Assembly (NCBI GenBank): GCA_021811085.1
Contig: JAJZPQ010000003.1
Location: 1 to 64,000, forward strand
Reading direction: 5' to 3'
DNA: 64,000 nucleotides
Origin: Pseudomonadota bacterium
GTDB taxonomy: Bacteria; Pseudomonadota; Gammaproteobacteria; Burkholderiales; SG8-39
Shown: positions 8,520 through 15,987 of the stretch, one piece after another
How positions within the stretch are numbered: position 1 is the stretch's first letter
Layout: each line of letters starts with the position of its first letter
Program-made: the position numbers and the translations under genes
Notes under the pieces: generated by a model
The model's database searches: none
What the model saw: only the letters and a program-made list of their open reading frames with translations
What the model was told of the DNA's origin: nothing

Positions 8520-9302
8520 TTACATCTGGCGGAAGCGCCCGGCGAAGCTGCGGCTGACCTCCAGCTTCTCGTCGCGCCCGCGCAGCGTCACCTCGGCGTG
8601 TTCGCCGTCGCGCTTGAATGCGGCGATGGCGCGGCTGTTGACGATGGTCGAACGGTGGATCTGCCAGAACAGCTCCGGATCGAGCGCCTCGGCGAATTCG
8701 CGGATCGGCTTGCGCACCAGGCTTTCGCCGGCGGCAGTGACGATCACCGTGTACTTGTCCTGCGCCTGAAGGTACAGAACTTCTTCTACCGGGAACAGGA
8801 ACACCTGGCTGCCCACGCCGGCCTGGATCCAGCGCAGGTAGGGCGCGACTTGGCGCGGCGTACTGTCGCCGGATAGCTTCGCCAGTATGGATTCGATGCG
8901 CTCCAGCGCGCGCGCGCCGTTGTCTTCGCTGCGGCCCGCGGCGAGGCGCTGCTTCAGCCGTGCCACGGTGAGCGCCAGGCGCGCGTTATCGACGGGTTTC
9001 AGCAGGTAGTCGAGCGCGCCCTGTTCGAAAGCCTCGACGGCGTGAGCCTCGTAGGCGGTGACGAAGACGATATGGCAGCATCCGGCGATGGTGCGCGCCA
9101 CCTCCAGGCCGGTCTGGCCCGGCATGCGGATATCCAGGAACGCCAAGTCGGGACGCAGCTTGGCGACCATAGCCAGCGCCTCATCGCCGTCGCGCGCCTC
9201 GCCGACCAGATCCAGCTCGGGCCAGGCTTCCTGCAGCCGCGCGCGCAACTGGTCGCGCATCAGCCGCTCGTCATCGGCCAGTATCGCTCGCGGGCGGGAC
9301 AT
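8520..9302 (-). CDS. LytTR-family response regulator
   Basis: A 260-residue regulator: receiver domain (residues about 3-120; LADDERL acidic pocket, LDIRMPG phosphoacceptor Asp, VTAYEAHA, LLKPV) followed by a LytTR DNA-binding domain (about 155-258; VLYLQAQDKYTVI, QIHRSTIVN). The start at MSRPRAIL lies inside the kinase gene, a roughly 30-nt overlap that implies translational coupling. It should receive phosphate from that kinase and may control tctBA, which converges on it. Confidence 0.88.
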   Translation of the reverse strand: MSRPRAILADDERLMRDQLRARLQEAWPELDLVGEARDGDEALAMVAKLRPDLAFLDIRMPGQTGLEVARTIAGCCHIVFVTAYEAHAVEAFEQGALDYLLKPVDNARLALTVARLKQRLAAGRSEDNGARALERIESILAKLSGDSTPRQVAPYLRWIQAGVGSQVFLFPVEEVLYLQAQDKYTVIVTAAGESLVRKPIREFAEALDPELFWQIHRSTIVNSRAIAAFKRDGEHAEVTLRGRDEKLEVSRSFAGRFRQM

Positions 9303-10458
9303 GCGGAATCTCGATGGTGATGTGGGCGCCCGTGGGCGCATTCGGCGCGAGAATCAGCGCCGCCGCGTTTCCGTACAGGCGCTTGAGCCTGTCGCGGATA
9401 TTGCTCAGGCCGATGCCCTGCGGGGCGTCCTGGGCGACGCCCAGGCCGGTATCGGCGACGGTGACCCGCAGCCGCCCGTCCTGCAGGCGCGCGGAGAGGG
9501 CGATGGCGCCGCCTTCCCGTTTGGGCTCCAGGCCGTGCTTGATGGAATTCTCGACCAGGGATTGCAGCATCATCGGCGGAAATGATAAGCCACGCAGCGC
9601 TTCCGGCACATCGATGGAAACCGCAAGCCGGTCTTCCATGCGGATCTGCATGATGGCGAGGTAGCTCCGGCACAGATCGACTTCGCGCCCCAGCGTAGTG
9701 CTTTGTTCGCGCATGTCGGGCAGCGAGCCGCGCAGGAACGCGATCAAGTGCTGCAGCATGATCGCGGCACGGGGCGGATCGGTCTCGGTGAGATGCTCCG
9801 CAATGGCCAGCGTGTTGAACAGAAAATGCGGTTCGACCTGCGCTTGCAGGGTCTGCAATTGCGCCTCGGCAACCTGCCGGCGCAGAGACTCCATTTCGGC
9901 GCTGGCCTCGGCCGACAGGACGCGTTTTTCTGCGCGCAGGCGCGAGCGCGTCGTGATGCGCACGGCCAGCAGGATGACGATCAGGAAGAATACGATCTGC
10001 GGCAGCGGCAGCGAGCGATGCGGGCGATCGCCGAGGTCTTCCGCATTCAGTCCGTTGATCCGGACTTCCACCACTTTCTTCGACTTGTTTGCATTTGCGC
10101 CAGCCGCATCGGCTGCGCCGGATTCGCTTTCGATTTCCTTGCGCACCTCCGTCAGTATCTGCTCCTTTAAGGAATTCTTCGGCTGATCCCCGGCGGGCTG
10201 TTTCGCTGCGGGGCTATCGGAACCGGCGGCCTTGTCGTCTGTCTTCGACGCTTCCTTGTGGACGGTCACCGACACCGGCCTGATATGGCGCCTTTCGCTG
10301 CCCGAATCGAGGATGCCTTCGAGAATTCCGGCGCCGATCAAGGCCAGCACGCACAGAAAGATGAACTGCCAGGTCGTGAGACGGGCGACTTCGTCGGCGA
10401 CGCGACGGGAAAAACCGCCTATGCCGGCCCAGATGCGTTGGAAAAGGTTTTTATCCAC
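9271..10458 (-). CDS. LytS/YehU-type sensor histidine kinase
   Basis: A 395-residue kinase with a GTG start. Two transmembrane helices (about 30-50 and 150-165) flank a roughly 95-residue periplasmic stretch that is hydrophilic and rich in K, D, E, S and A, with no recognisable fold. A coiled coil then leads to the His_kinase domain (VEPHFLFNTLAIAEHL) and a HATPase domain (LVENSIKHGLEP, DTGLGV, GIGLSNIRDRL). It overlaps the LytTR regulator downstream, its likely partner. No upstream Shine-Dalgarno sequence is obvious. Confidence 0.85.
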   Translation of the reverse strand: MDKNLFQRIWAGIGGFSRRVADEVARLTTWQFIFLCVLALIGAGILEGILDSGSERRHIRPVSVTVHKEASKTDDKAAGSDSPAAKQPAGDQPKNSLKEQILTEVRKEIESESGAADAAGANANKSKKVVEVRINGLNAEDLGDRPHRSLPLPQIVFFLIVILLAVRITTRSRLRAEKRVLSAEASAEMESLRRQVAEAQLQTLQAQVEPHFLFNTLAIAEHLTETDPPRAAIMLQHLIAFLRGSLPDMREQSTTLGREVDLCRSYLAIMQIRMEDRLAVSIDVPEALRGLSFPPMMLQSLVENSIKHGLEPKREGGAIALSARLQDGRLRVTVADTGLGVAQDAPQGIGLSNIRDRLKRLYGNAAALILAPNAPTGAHITIEIPHVPPASDTGR

Positions 10459-10546
10459 AATAAGGTTCTTAAACTGCCTGCTTTTGGCCGCTGGGCCTGG
10501 TCTCTCGCGCTAAATCGACTCGAACCACCGCACCGCATCAGGAATC

Positions 10547-10780
10547 CTACGAAGCGCTCCGGGCCGTTGCCACGGCGGTGTGAGGATTCCCATTGTCGGC
10601 GCAGTCGATGCGTCTGGGGTGCCCGGCCGCATAATAATCGGAAGTGTCCAGGCTTGCTCCGGTCTGCGCGTAGTGCCCGGCCAGGAGCAGCGAGCCTCCC
10701 AGCGTGAGCGAAGTGGCCAGCAGCGCAAACAGGCTCGCCAGACACCGCGTCTTTCTGCTCGTCGTCATCAGCGGTTTCAT
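10547..10780 (-). CDS. Small single-pass membrane or secreted protein, unknown function
   Basis: A 77-residue product with one hydrophobic helix near the N-terminus (CLASLFALLATSLTLGGSLLL) that could be an uncleaved anchor or signal, followed by a hydrophilic tail. The strongest support is the ribosome binding site AAGGAG exactly 6 nt before the ATG. It sits upstream of, and codirectional with, the LytS-type kinase (88 nt gap) and could be a small accessory to it. No homology recognised. Confidence 0.5.
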   Translation of the reverse strand: MKPLMTTSRKTRCLASLFALLATSLTLGGSLLLAGHYAQTGASLDTSDYYAAGHPRRIDCADNGNPHTAVATARSAS

Positions 10781-11243
10781 TTCGATCTCCTTTTGGCCGG
10801 CGCCCGCGCGCCGTCGATGAAACTCTAGGAGAATTTATTGCAGAGCTCGAGGCGCTTGCGACGAGTTGCGCCGAAAACGGCGCGAAACGCGGAGACCCGC
10901 GATGGGCGAAGCCGGCCTTTGCGGCCATTTCAGTCCGCCGCTCTGGCCCCTTTTAGCCGTCTGCTGCAAGGCAGCGACGATTCGTTTGTGCTGACCAACG
11001 GCCCTGGCTCCGGACGGCCCCCCGAATTTTGACTTCCTCGGGCCATCAGGTGTAAGTTTCGCGTCAGCTGGCGTTGCTAAGCTGGTCTGGCACGCGGCTA
11101 CGCCGTTCAGTCCGAAGAACACTTAATAACGGACGCCGGCCGGCAGCTCACAAGTTCTAGCAGTCGAGAGCGGGAGGATCAAGCCGATCGTTGAGCAAAC
11201 CCTGCAAATTCCAAAGCCATATTAAATGCTGGAGGGTACACCC
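10781..11243. other. Intergenic region without a supported gene
   Basis: About 460 bases separate the small membrane protein from the DUF485-actP operon. A 95-codon open frame on the minus strand (10835-11122) has neither a ribosome binding site nor plausible protein composition and is not called. The actP promoter must lie in the right half. TGGCACG near 11091 resembles half of a sigma-54 site, but its GC partner is out of register. Confidence 0.5.
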
Positions 11244-11333
11244 ATGGACGACAAAGGCAGCAATCCGTCGGTGACGGTAGCCGATCCGCAAACAAATTTG
11301 GAAAGCATCATAAAAGGAGGAGGTCATGTCTGA
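11244..11333 (+). CDS. Putative 29-residue leader peptide upstream of DUF485-actP
   Basis: The ATG at 11244 is preceded by GGAGGG at 7 nt spacing and opens a 29-codon frame (MDDKGSNPSVTVADPQTN at its start). Its stop at 11331-11333 overlaps the first codons of the DUF485 gene, and the DUF485 Shine-Dalgarno (AGGAGGAGG) lies inside it. The arrangement suggests translational coupling or attenuation. It could also be a chance frame. Confidence 0.4.
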   Translation: MDDKGSNPSVTVADPQTNLESIIKGGGHV

Positions 11334-11637
11334 ATTAATCAGTAACAAGATACAGAAAAATCCGAAGTACCTTAAATTGGCCAACCGGCGCGGCAGGTTG
11401 GCCTGGACCCTGTCGGCGATCGTATGCGTAATCTTCTACGGTTTCATTCTGATGATCGCGTTCGCTCCGGGAGTCCTCACCGCGCCGATTTCGGCCGGTA
11501 GCGTCATCCCGGTAGGCTTGCCCCTCGGCGTGGCCGTCATCGTGGTGTGCTGCCTGCTGACGGGGTTCTACGTCTACGAGTCGAACCAAGTGTTCGACCC
11601 GATGTTCGAAGAAATCGTCAAGGAAGCCTCCAAATGA
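11326..11637 (+). CDS. DUF485 small membrane protein of the acetate permease operon (YjcH-like)
   Basis: A 103-residue protein with two transmembrane helices ([20 protein letters not shown] and [20 protein letters not shown]) and the typical motif [16 protein letters not shown] at its end. In many proteobacteria this protein is encoded directly before ActP and is thought to act with it. A strong AGGAGGAGG site precedes the ATG. The stop overlaps the actP start (ATGA), so the two are translated as a unit. Confidence 0.9.
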   Translation: MSELISNKIQKNPKYLKLANRRGRLAWTLSAIVCVIFYGFILMIAFAPGVLTAPISAGSVIPVGLPLGVAVIVVCCLLTGFYVYESNQVFDPMFEEIVKEASK

Positions 11638-13439
11638 GAACACTCAAAACGGTACTTCTGACGCTCCTAGCTTCTGCCGCGCTGCTCGCGGTTATTCCGT
11701 CCTACGCTGCTGACGCTCCTGCGCCCGCCGCTGCGCCCGCCGCTGCGCCCGCCGTTGCTCCGGCTGCTGCTCCGGCTGCTGCTCCGGCACCTGCTCCAGC
11801 CGCCGCTGCTACCGCGGCAGCCGCCCCGGCGGCTCCGCCGGCGCCGCCACCGACGAACTGGCACGCGGTAGTCATGTTTCTCATCTTCGTCAGCATCACG
11901 CTGGGCATCACCTACTGGGCTGCGACGCACACCAAGACGGCGACCGACTTCTACGCCGCCGGACGCGGCATCACCGGCCTGCAAAACGGCCTCGCGATCG
12001 CCGGCGACTACATGTCGGCGGCCTCGTTCCTGGGCATCGCCTCCTTGGTCTACTTCAACGGCTTCTACGGCCTGATCTTCTCCGTGGGCTGGCTGGTCGG
12101 CTGGCCGGTCATCCTGTTCCTAATCGCGGAGCGGCTGCGCAACCTCGGCAAATTCACCTACGCCGACGTCGCCGCGTTCCGGCTGCAGCAGGGTCCGGTG
12201 CGCACCATGGCGGCCATCGGCGCGCTGATCGTCGTGATCTGGTATCTGATCGGCCAGGCGGTGGGCGCGGGACAGCTGCTGCATACCCTGGTGCCGGAGA
12301 TGTCGTACAAGATGTCCATCGTCATCGTCGGCGCGCTGATCATCACCTACGTCACCTTCGGCGGCATGAAGGCCACGACCTGGGTGCAGATCATCAAGGC
12401 CGGCCTGCTGCTGGGCGGCGCGACCCTGATGGCACTCGGCGTGATGGCCCACGAGAGCTTCAGCTTCGAGAAGCTGTTCTCCGACGCGGTCAACATCCAT
12501 CCGAAGCACCTGGAGATCATGAAGTCCGTGGTGCCGATCGGGGCGAAGGCGAATCCGATCGAGTCGATTTCGCTCGGACTGACGCTGATGTTCGGCACGG
12601 CCGGACTGCCGCACATCCTGATGCGCTTCTTCACCGTCACCGACGCCAAGGCGGCGCGCAAGTCGGTGCTCTACGGGACCTGCTTCATCGGCTACTTCTA
12701 CATCCTGACCTTCATCATCGGCTTTGGCGCGATCGTGTTGGTCGCCAACAACCCACAGTACTTGGTCAACATCAGCAAGAGCATCCTCGACCTCAAGGGC
12801 GGCGGCAACATGCCGGCGGTGTACTTGTCGCATGCGCTCGGCGGGGATTTCTTCCTCGGCTTCATCGCCGCGGTCGCCTTCGCCACCATCCTCGCGGTGG
12901 TGTCCGGGCTGACGCTGGCGGGCGCCTCGGCCCTGTCGCATGACATTTATGCGAACGTGATCATGAAAGGCAAGGCGACCGAGAAGCAGGAAGTCTGGGT
13001 GTCGAAGCTGTCGGTGATCGGCCTCGGCATCATCGCCGTGCTGCTCGGCATCGCGTTCGAGAAGCAGAACGTCGCCTACATCGTGGCGCTGACGTTCTCG
13101 GTCGCGGCGTGCACCAATTTCCCTATCCTGGTCATGTCGGTGTTCTGGAAGGGACTGACCACGCGCGGGGCGGTGGTGGGCGGCTATACCGGCATTATCG
13201 GCTCCATCGTCCTGTTGATCATCGGTCCGACGGTGTGGACCAAGGTGCTCGGCATGGGTCCGGCGATCTTCCCCTACGACTTTCCGACGTTCTTCCTGTT
13301 GCCGGCCGTGTTGATCGTCACCTACGTGGTGTCGATCACCGATTCCAGCGCAAGCGCCGACAAAGAGCGCGCCCTGTTCGACGCGCAGAAAGTCCGTTCG
13401 GAAACCGGCTTGGGCGCGGAGGTCGCCGCAGCGCACTGA
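11634..13439 (+). CDS. actP: Cation/acetate symporter ActP (solute:sodium symporter family)
   Basis: A 601-residue permease for uptake of acetate and similar short acids. After a signal peptide (residues 1-24) comes a low-complexity Ala/Pro tract (about 26-72) and then the symporter core: the first helices carry [20 protein letters not shown] and [13 protein letters not shown], and the later region has [16 protein letters not shown]. The Ala/Pro tract makes it about 50 residues longer than the E. coli protein. It starts in a 4-nt overlap with DUF485 and is followed by a clear terminator. Confidence 0.93.
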   Translation: MRTLKTVLLTLLASAALLAVIPSYAADAPAPAAAPAAAPAVAPAAAPAAAPAPAPAAAATAAAAPAAPPAPPPTNWHAVVMFLIFVSITLGITYWAATHTKTATDFYAAGRGITGLQNGLAIAGDYMSAASFLGIASLVYFNGFYGLIFSVGWLVGWPVILFLIAERLRNLGKFTYADVAAFRLQQGPVRTMAAIGALIVVIWYLIGQAVGAGQLLHTLVPEMSYKMSIVIVGALIITYVTFGGMKATTWVQIIKAGLLLGGATLMALGVMAHESFSFEKLFSDAVNIHPKHLEIMKSVVPIGAKANPIESISLGLTLMFGTAGLPHILMRFFTVTDAKAARKSVLYGTCFIGYFYILTFIIGFGAIVLVANNPQYLVNISKSILDLKGGGNMPAVYLSHALGGDFFLGFIAAVAFATILAVVSGLTLAGASALSHDIYANVIMKGKATEKQEVWVSKLSVIGLGIIAVLLGIAFEKQNVAYIVALTFSVAACTNFPILVMSVFWKGLTTRGAVVGGYTGIIGSIVLLIIGPTVWTKVLGMGPAIFPYDFPTFFLLPAVLIVTYVVSITDSSASADKERALFDAQKVRSETGLGAEVAAAH

Positions 13440-13461
13440 GTTCGGAAGCGGTCTTAAACTG

Positions 13462-13491
13462 GCCGCCGGGAAAACCCGGCGGCTTTTTTTT
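13462..13491 (+). terminator. Rho-independent terminator of the DUF485-actP operon
   Basis: GCCGCCGGG, loop AAAA, CCCGGCGGC, then eight T. It lies 22 nt after the actP stop. The following stretch to 13667 shows no supported gene. Confidence 0.93.
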
Positions 13492-13667
13492 GCTCCCGCC
13501 GCGTTAGGGTCTGTTGACGTTCACCGCATGAGACGCGTTGTCTCCAGTTGCGGATGCATGCCCTGCTTCCTGGCAGTCGGAATTAATGCGCTTTGAAAGT
13601 CGTTGGCCGGGCGCAGAAGGCGGCGCCGGCACAGGCTGCGTCAGTTTCTCGGCGCGCTGGCCGAAGT

Positions 13668-13883
13668 TCAGTCCTCGGTGTCGCGGCAGGCGTGAGGGTC
13701 CGGGCTAGCGGCGCTGCCGCCGCTGCGTGCCTGCTTCTGCCGCAGGCGTTGGTTCTTGTCCTCGTTGGCGAAGACAAAGCGGCCATACAGCACGCAGCCC
13801 TTCATGCCCGGATCACAGGGCAGATCATTGACCTTGGAACAGCGGTCGTTCAATTCGTGCGGACAACCCCAGGAGCCGGACAC
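13668..13883 (-). CDS. Small cysteine-rich protein, possible metal binding
   Basis: A 71-residue protein read from a GTG at 13883. Its core WGCPHELNDRCSKVNDLPC followed by DPGMKGCVLYGRF has four cysteines spaced C-x7-C-x7-C-x6-C, suggesting a zinc or iron site. The tail is Lys/Arg-rich. The frame is open further upstream but would overlap the preceding gene without typical composition. I recall similar short proteins with PCDPGMKGC in other betaproteobacteria but no assigned function. It starts 17 nt after the winged-helix gene, so co-expression is likely. No Shine-Dalgarno is visible, so the start is uncertain. Confidence 0.6.
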   Translation of the reverse strand: MSGSWGCPHELNDRCSKVNDLPCDPGMKGCVLYGRFVFANEDKNQRLRQKQARSGGSAASPDPHACRDTED

Positions 13884-13900
13884 GATTGCTGCGCTGTCGG

Positions 13901-14146
13901 CTAGCTTGAAGGTTTCCTGCCGGGGGCTTTCGGCGGAATGGTGCCTGCGATCCGGCAGAGCATCCCTTCGACCGCCTTGCCGTCGTTGTACCTGGTGACG
14001 GTGCACTTCGAAATTTCGCCCTGCGCTGAAAGGGCGGACAGGGAGAGGCGCACCTTGGGCAGCGGAATCCCGGTCGCCGCTGCGATCTCCAGGTCGAGTT
14101 GCTGGCCGTTCTTTTTCAGGTATTGCAGAATCGGGGTGGCATGCAT
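13901..14146 (-). CDS. Small winged-helix transcriptional regulator-like protein
   Basis: An 81-residue protein with a predicted winged helix-turn-helix (ILQYLKKNGQQLDLEIAAAT, GIPLPKVRLSLSALSAQGEI), similar in layout to FaeA/FeoC/MarR-like DNA-binding domains. AAGGAG lies 8 nt before the ATG at 14146. It precedes the cysteine-rich gene on the same strand; the two may form a regulator-sensor or antidote-like pair, which is inference. Confidence 0.7.
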   Translation of the reverse strand: MHATPILQYLKKNGQQLDLEIAAATGIPLPKVRLSLSALSAQGEISKCTVTRYNDGKAVEGMLCRIAGTIPPKAPGRKPSS

Positions 14147-14319
14147 CTCAATTACTCCTTGCGGGGGTGATGGTGGTGCTGGCAAAAGTCAAAATCGGCA
14201 GGTCTACGCCTTCGGCACCCATTCCGGCGCCCTTTATAGCAAAGCCCAAAGCGGTGTACCCCGACACTCCGGAAAAGCAAAAGGTCAGCCCTGAAATCAG
14301 CCTAAATGCCCAAAAATGA

Positions 14320-14396
14320 TGGTGGCCAAGGGCGGAATTGAACCACCGACACACGGATTTTCAGTCCGCTGCTCTACCAACTGAGCTACTTGGCCA
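14320..14396 (-). tRNA. tRNA-Phe (GAA)
   Basis: The minus strand folds as a full cloverleaf of 77 nt including an encoded CCA: acceptor TGGCCAA, D-arm TAGCTCAGTTGGTAGAGC, anticodon loop CTGAAAA (GAA), T-arm GGTTCAATTCC. It sits between the DUF294 gene and the winged-helix gene. No T-run hairpin follows immediately. Confidence 0.97.
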
Positions 14397-14507
14397 TCGT
14401 TGAAGCGACGAGCGCCGGAACCGCACTAAAAACGCCGGGGCTCGAAAAGAGGGCGAATTATAAGGGTAAACGGGGGTTTAGCCAAGAAATCGTCGTTTCC
14501 TTGAAAT

Positions 14508-15968
14508 TCACACCTGATAATCGAGCGCAAGCCGTTGCTGCAGCCGGCGCGCGAGGCGGAAGGACTCTTTCAGCACCTGCCGCTCCAGCTCATTCAGTTT
14601 GTCCGGATCGATGCGATTCGCGCTGTCCTCGCTCAGCGCATCTTGTGCTGCCTGATGGCGCAGGCGCAGCTGCTGCATGGCCAGAAAAGCGGCGACAGCG
14701 GACTCGACGTCGGCCGCGCTCATGCGCGTGCCGGGTCCCGCGGCGCGCAAGCGTTCTACCGTATTCGTTTGCGGCAGACCCTGCGCCAGCGCATAGATTC
14801 GGGCCGCATCCACGAACAGGCGCGTGCCATAGAGCTTGAGGTCGATGCTGTGCGGTGCAGCCGCGACGTCCTCGGTGACGAAATCGCGCAGCGTGCCCAG
14901 CGCCGGCCGCGCCTGCAGCGCATTTTGCGCCATCTGCCGCAGGAAAGCCGGATACGCGGGCGTACGCTCCAGGATCCAGCGGCGCAGCTCCGTCGCCAGG
15001 GTGGTATCGCCGTAAAGCGGGCGGAAATCGAAATAGATCGAGGCATCGAGCAGCGCTTTCGGCTCCCAGTGCTGCAACCAGCCGCCCATTTTCGCGTGCC
15101 ATTCTTCGACCGACAGGCACAGCGCCGGATTGCATGCCATCACGTCGCCCTTGCACCAGCGAAAGCCGCAGGCATCGAGGGCCTCGTTCACTTTGCGCGC
15201 AAACGGCAGTAGCCGCGGGCGCACGTCCTCGGGCGCGGCGCCGTCGTGCGCCGCAAAGATGATGCCGTTGTCCTGGTCGGTGCTGAATGTCTGCTCCAGC
15301 CGGCCTTCGCTGCCGAATGCCAGCCAGCACCAGCTAATCTGCTCCAGCTGATACTGCCTGCGCACGACTTCGATCACGCGCTGGCACAGCCTGTCGTTCA
15401 GCACCGACACGTACAGCGTGAGCTGCTCGGCGGCGACTCCTTGCTGCACCAGCAGGCGCGTCAGCTTGCGGATTTCGGCCGCGATGTTTTCCAGCACGCC
15501 GACGTCGCCCGCAAGGCGGATTTCGGCGGTGAGTTCGCCCAGGCCCAGCCGCTGCAGCGAAAACAGGTCGCGCCCGGACACCACCCCGACGAGCCTCGCG
15601 TCGTCCATCACCAGTACATGGCGGATGCGGTTCGCGATCATGGTGAGCGCCGCCTCGTAGGCGAACGCGTGCGCGGGAAGCGCGAGCGGCGCGCGCGTCA
15701 TAAGTTCGGCCATGGTGCGGCTATCCTGGCCCCGTGCGACGGCCGCGAGCAAGTCGCGCTCGCTGAAGATGCCAACGGGCCGGGCGGCGGCGTCGATCAC
15801 GACCACGGATCCGACGCCGCGCTCGTGCATGATCACTGCCGCTGCGCGCGCGCTGGCCGCCTCGGCACAGACGATCGGCTCGTTGCGGATCAGCGCGCGC
15901 AGCGGCAGCGCGAGGGTCTGCTGCTCGCCCGCGAGCCGGTGTTCGAGCTGAGTTTTTTCGGCAGACAT
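14508..15968 (-). CDS. CBS-domain DUF294 nucleotidyltransferase
   Basis: A 486-residue protein: two CBS repeats (about 25-145; GVGSVVVIDAAARPVGIFSE and RHVLVMDDARLVGVVSGRDL), a GlnD-like nucleotidyltransferase domain with FGSEGRLEQTFSTDQDN (catalytic Asp231 and Asp233), and the C-terminal substrate-binding helical domain (PLYGDTTLATELRRWIL, IDLKLYGTRLFVDAARIYAL). CBS pairs bind adenine nucleotides, so its activity is probably tuned by energy state. Its target, protein or nucleotide, is unknown. It lies 19 nt after the exonuclease fusion gene in the same transcript. The MSAEKTQ start is preferred over one 20 codons earlier. Confidence 0.88.
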   Translation of the reverse strand: MSAEKTQLEHRLAGEQQTLALPLRALIRNEPIVCAEAASARAAAVIMHERGVGSVVVIDAAARPVGIFSERDLLAAVARGQDSRTMAELMTRAPLALPAHAFAYEAALTMIANRIRHVLVMDDARLVGVVSGRDLFSLQRLGLGELTAEIRLAGDVGVLENIAAEIRKLTRLLVQQGVAAEQLTLYVSVLNDRLCQRVIEVVRRQYQLEQISWCWLAFGSEGRLEQTFSTDQDNGIIFAAHDGAAPEDVRPRLLPFARKVNEALDACGFRWCKGDVMACNPALCLSVEEWHAKMGGWLQHWEPKALLDASIYFDFRPLYGDTTLATELRRWILERTPAYPAFLRQMAQNALQARPALGTLRDFVTEDVAAAPHSIDLKLYGTRLFVDAARIYALAQGLPQTNTVERLRAAGPGTRMSAADVESAVAAFLAMQQLRLRHQAAQDALSEDSANRIDPDKLNELERQVLKESFRLARRLQQRLALDYQV

Positions 15969-15987
15969 CGCGATCTCCGTCCGGTGT

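Noticed and set aside
11090..11107. Sigma-54-like promoter (TGGCACG) before the actP operon
   Set aside because: The GC pair expected at -12 is shifted by one base and TTGC is missing.
10835..11122. A 95-codon minus-strand frame in the intergenic region before DUF485
   Set aside because: No ribosome binding site, no domain, and basic low-complexity composition. It might be repeat-derived, but I cannot support a gene.
13506..13560. Possible insertion-sequence end (GGGTCTGTTGAC) after the actP terminator
   Set aside because: No matching opposite end, target duplication or transposase is visible.
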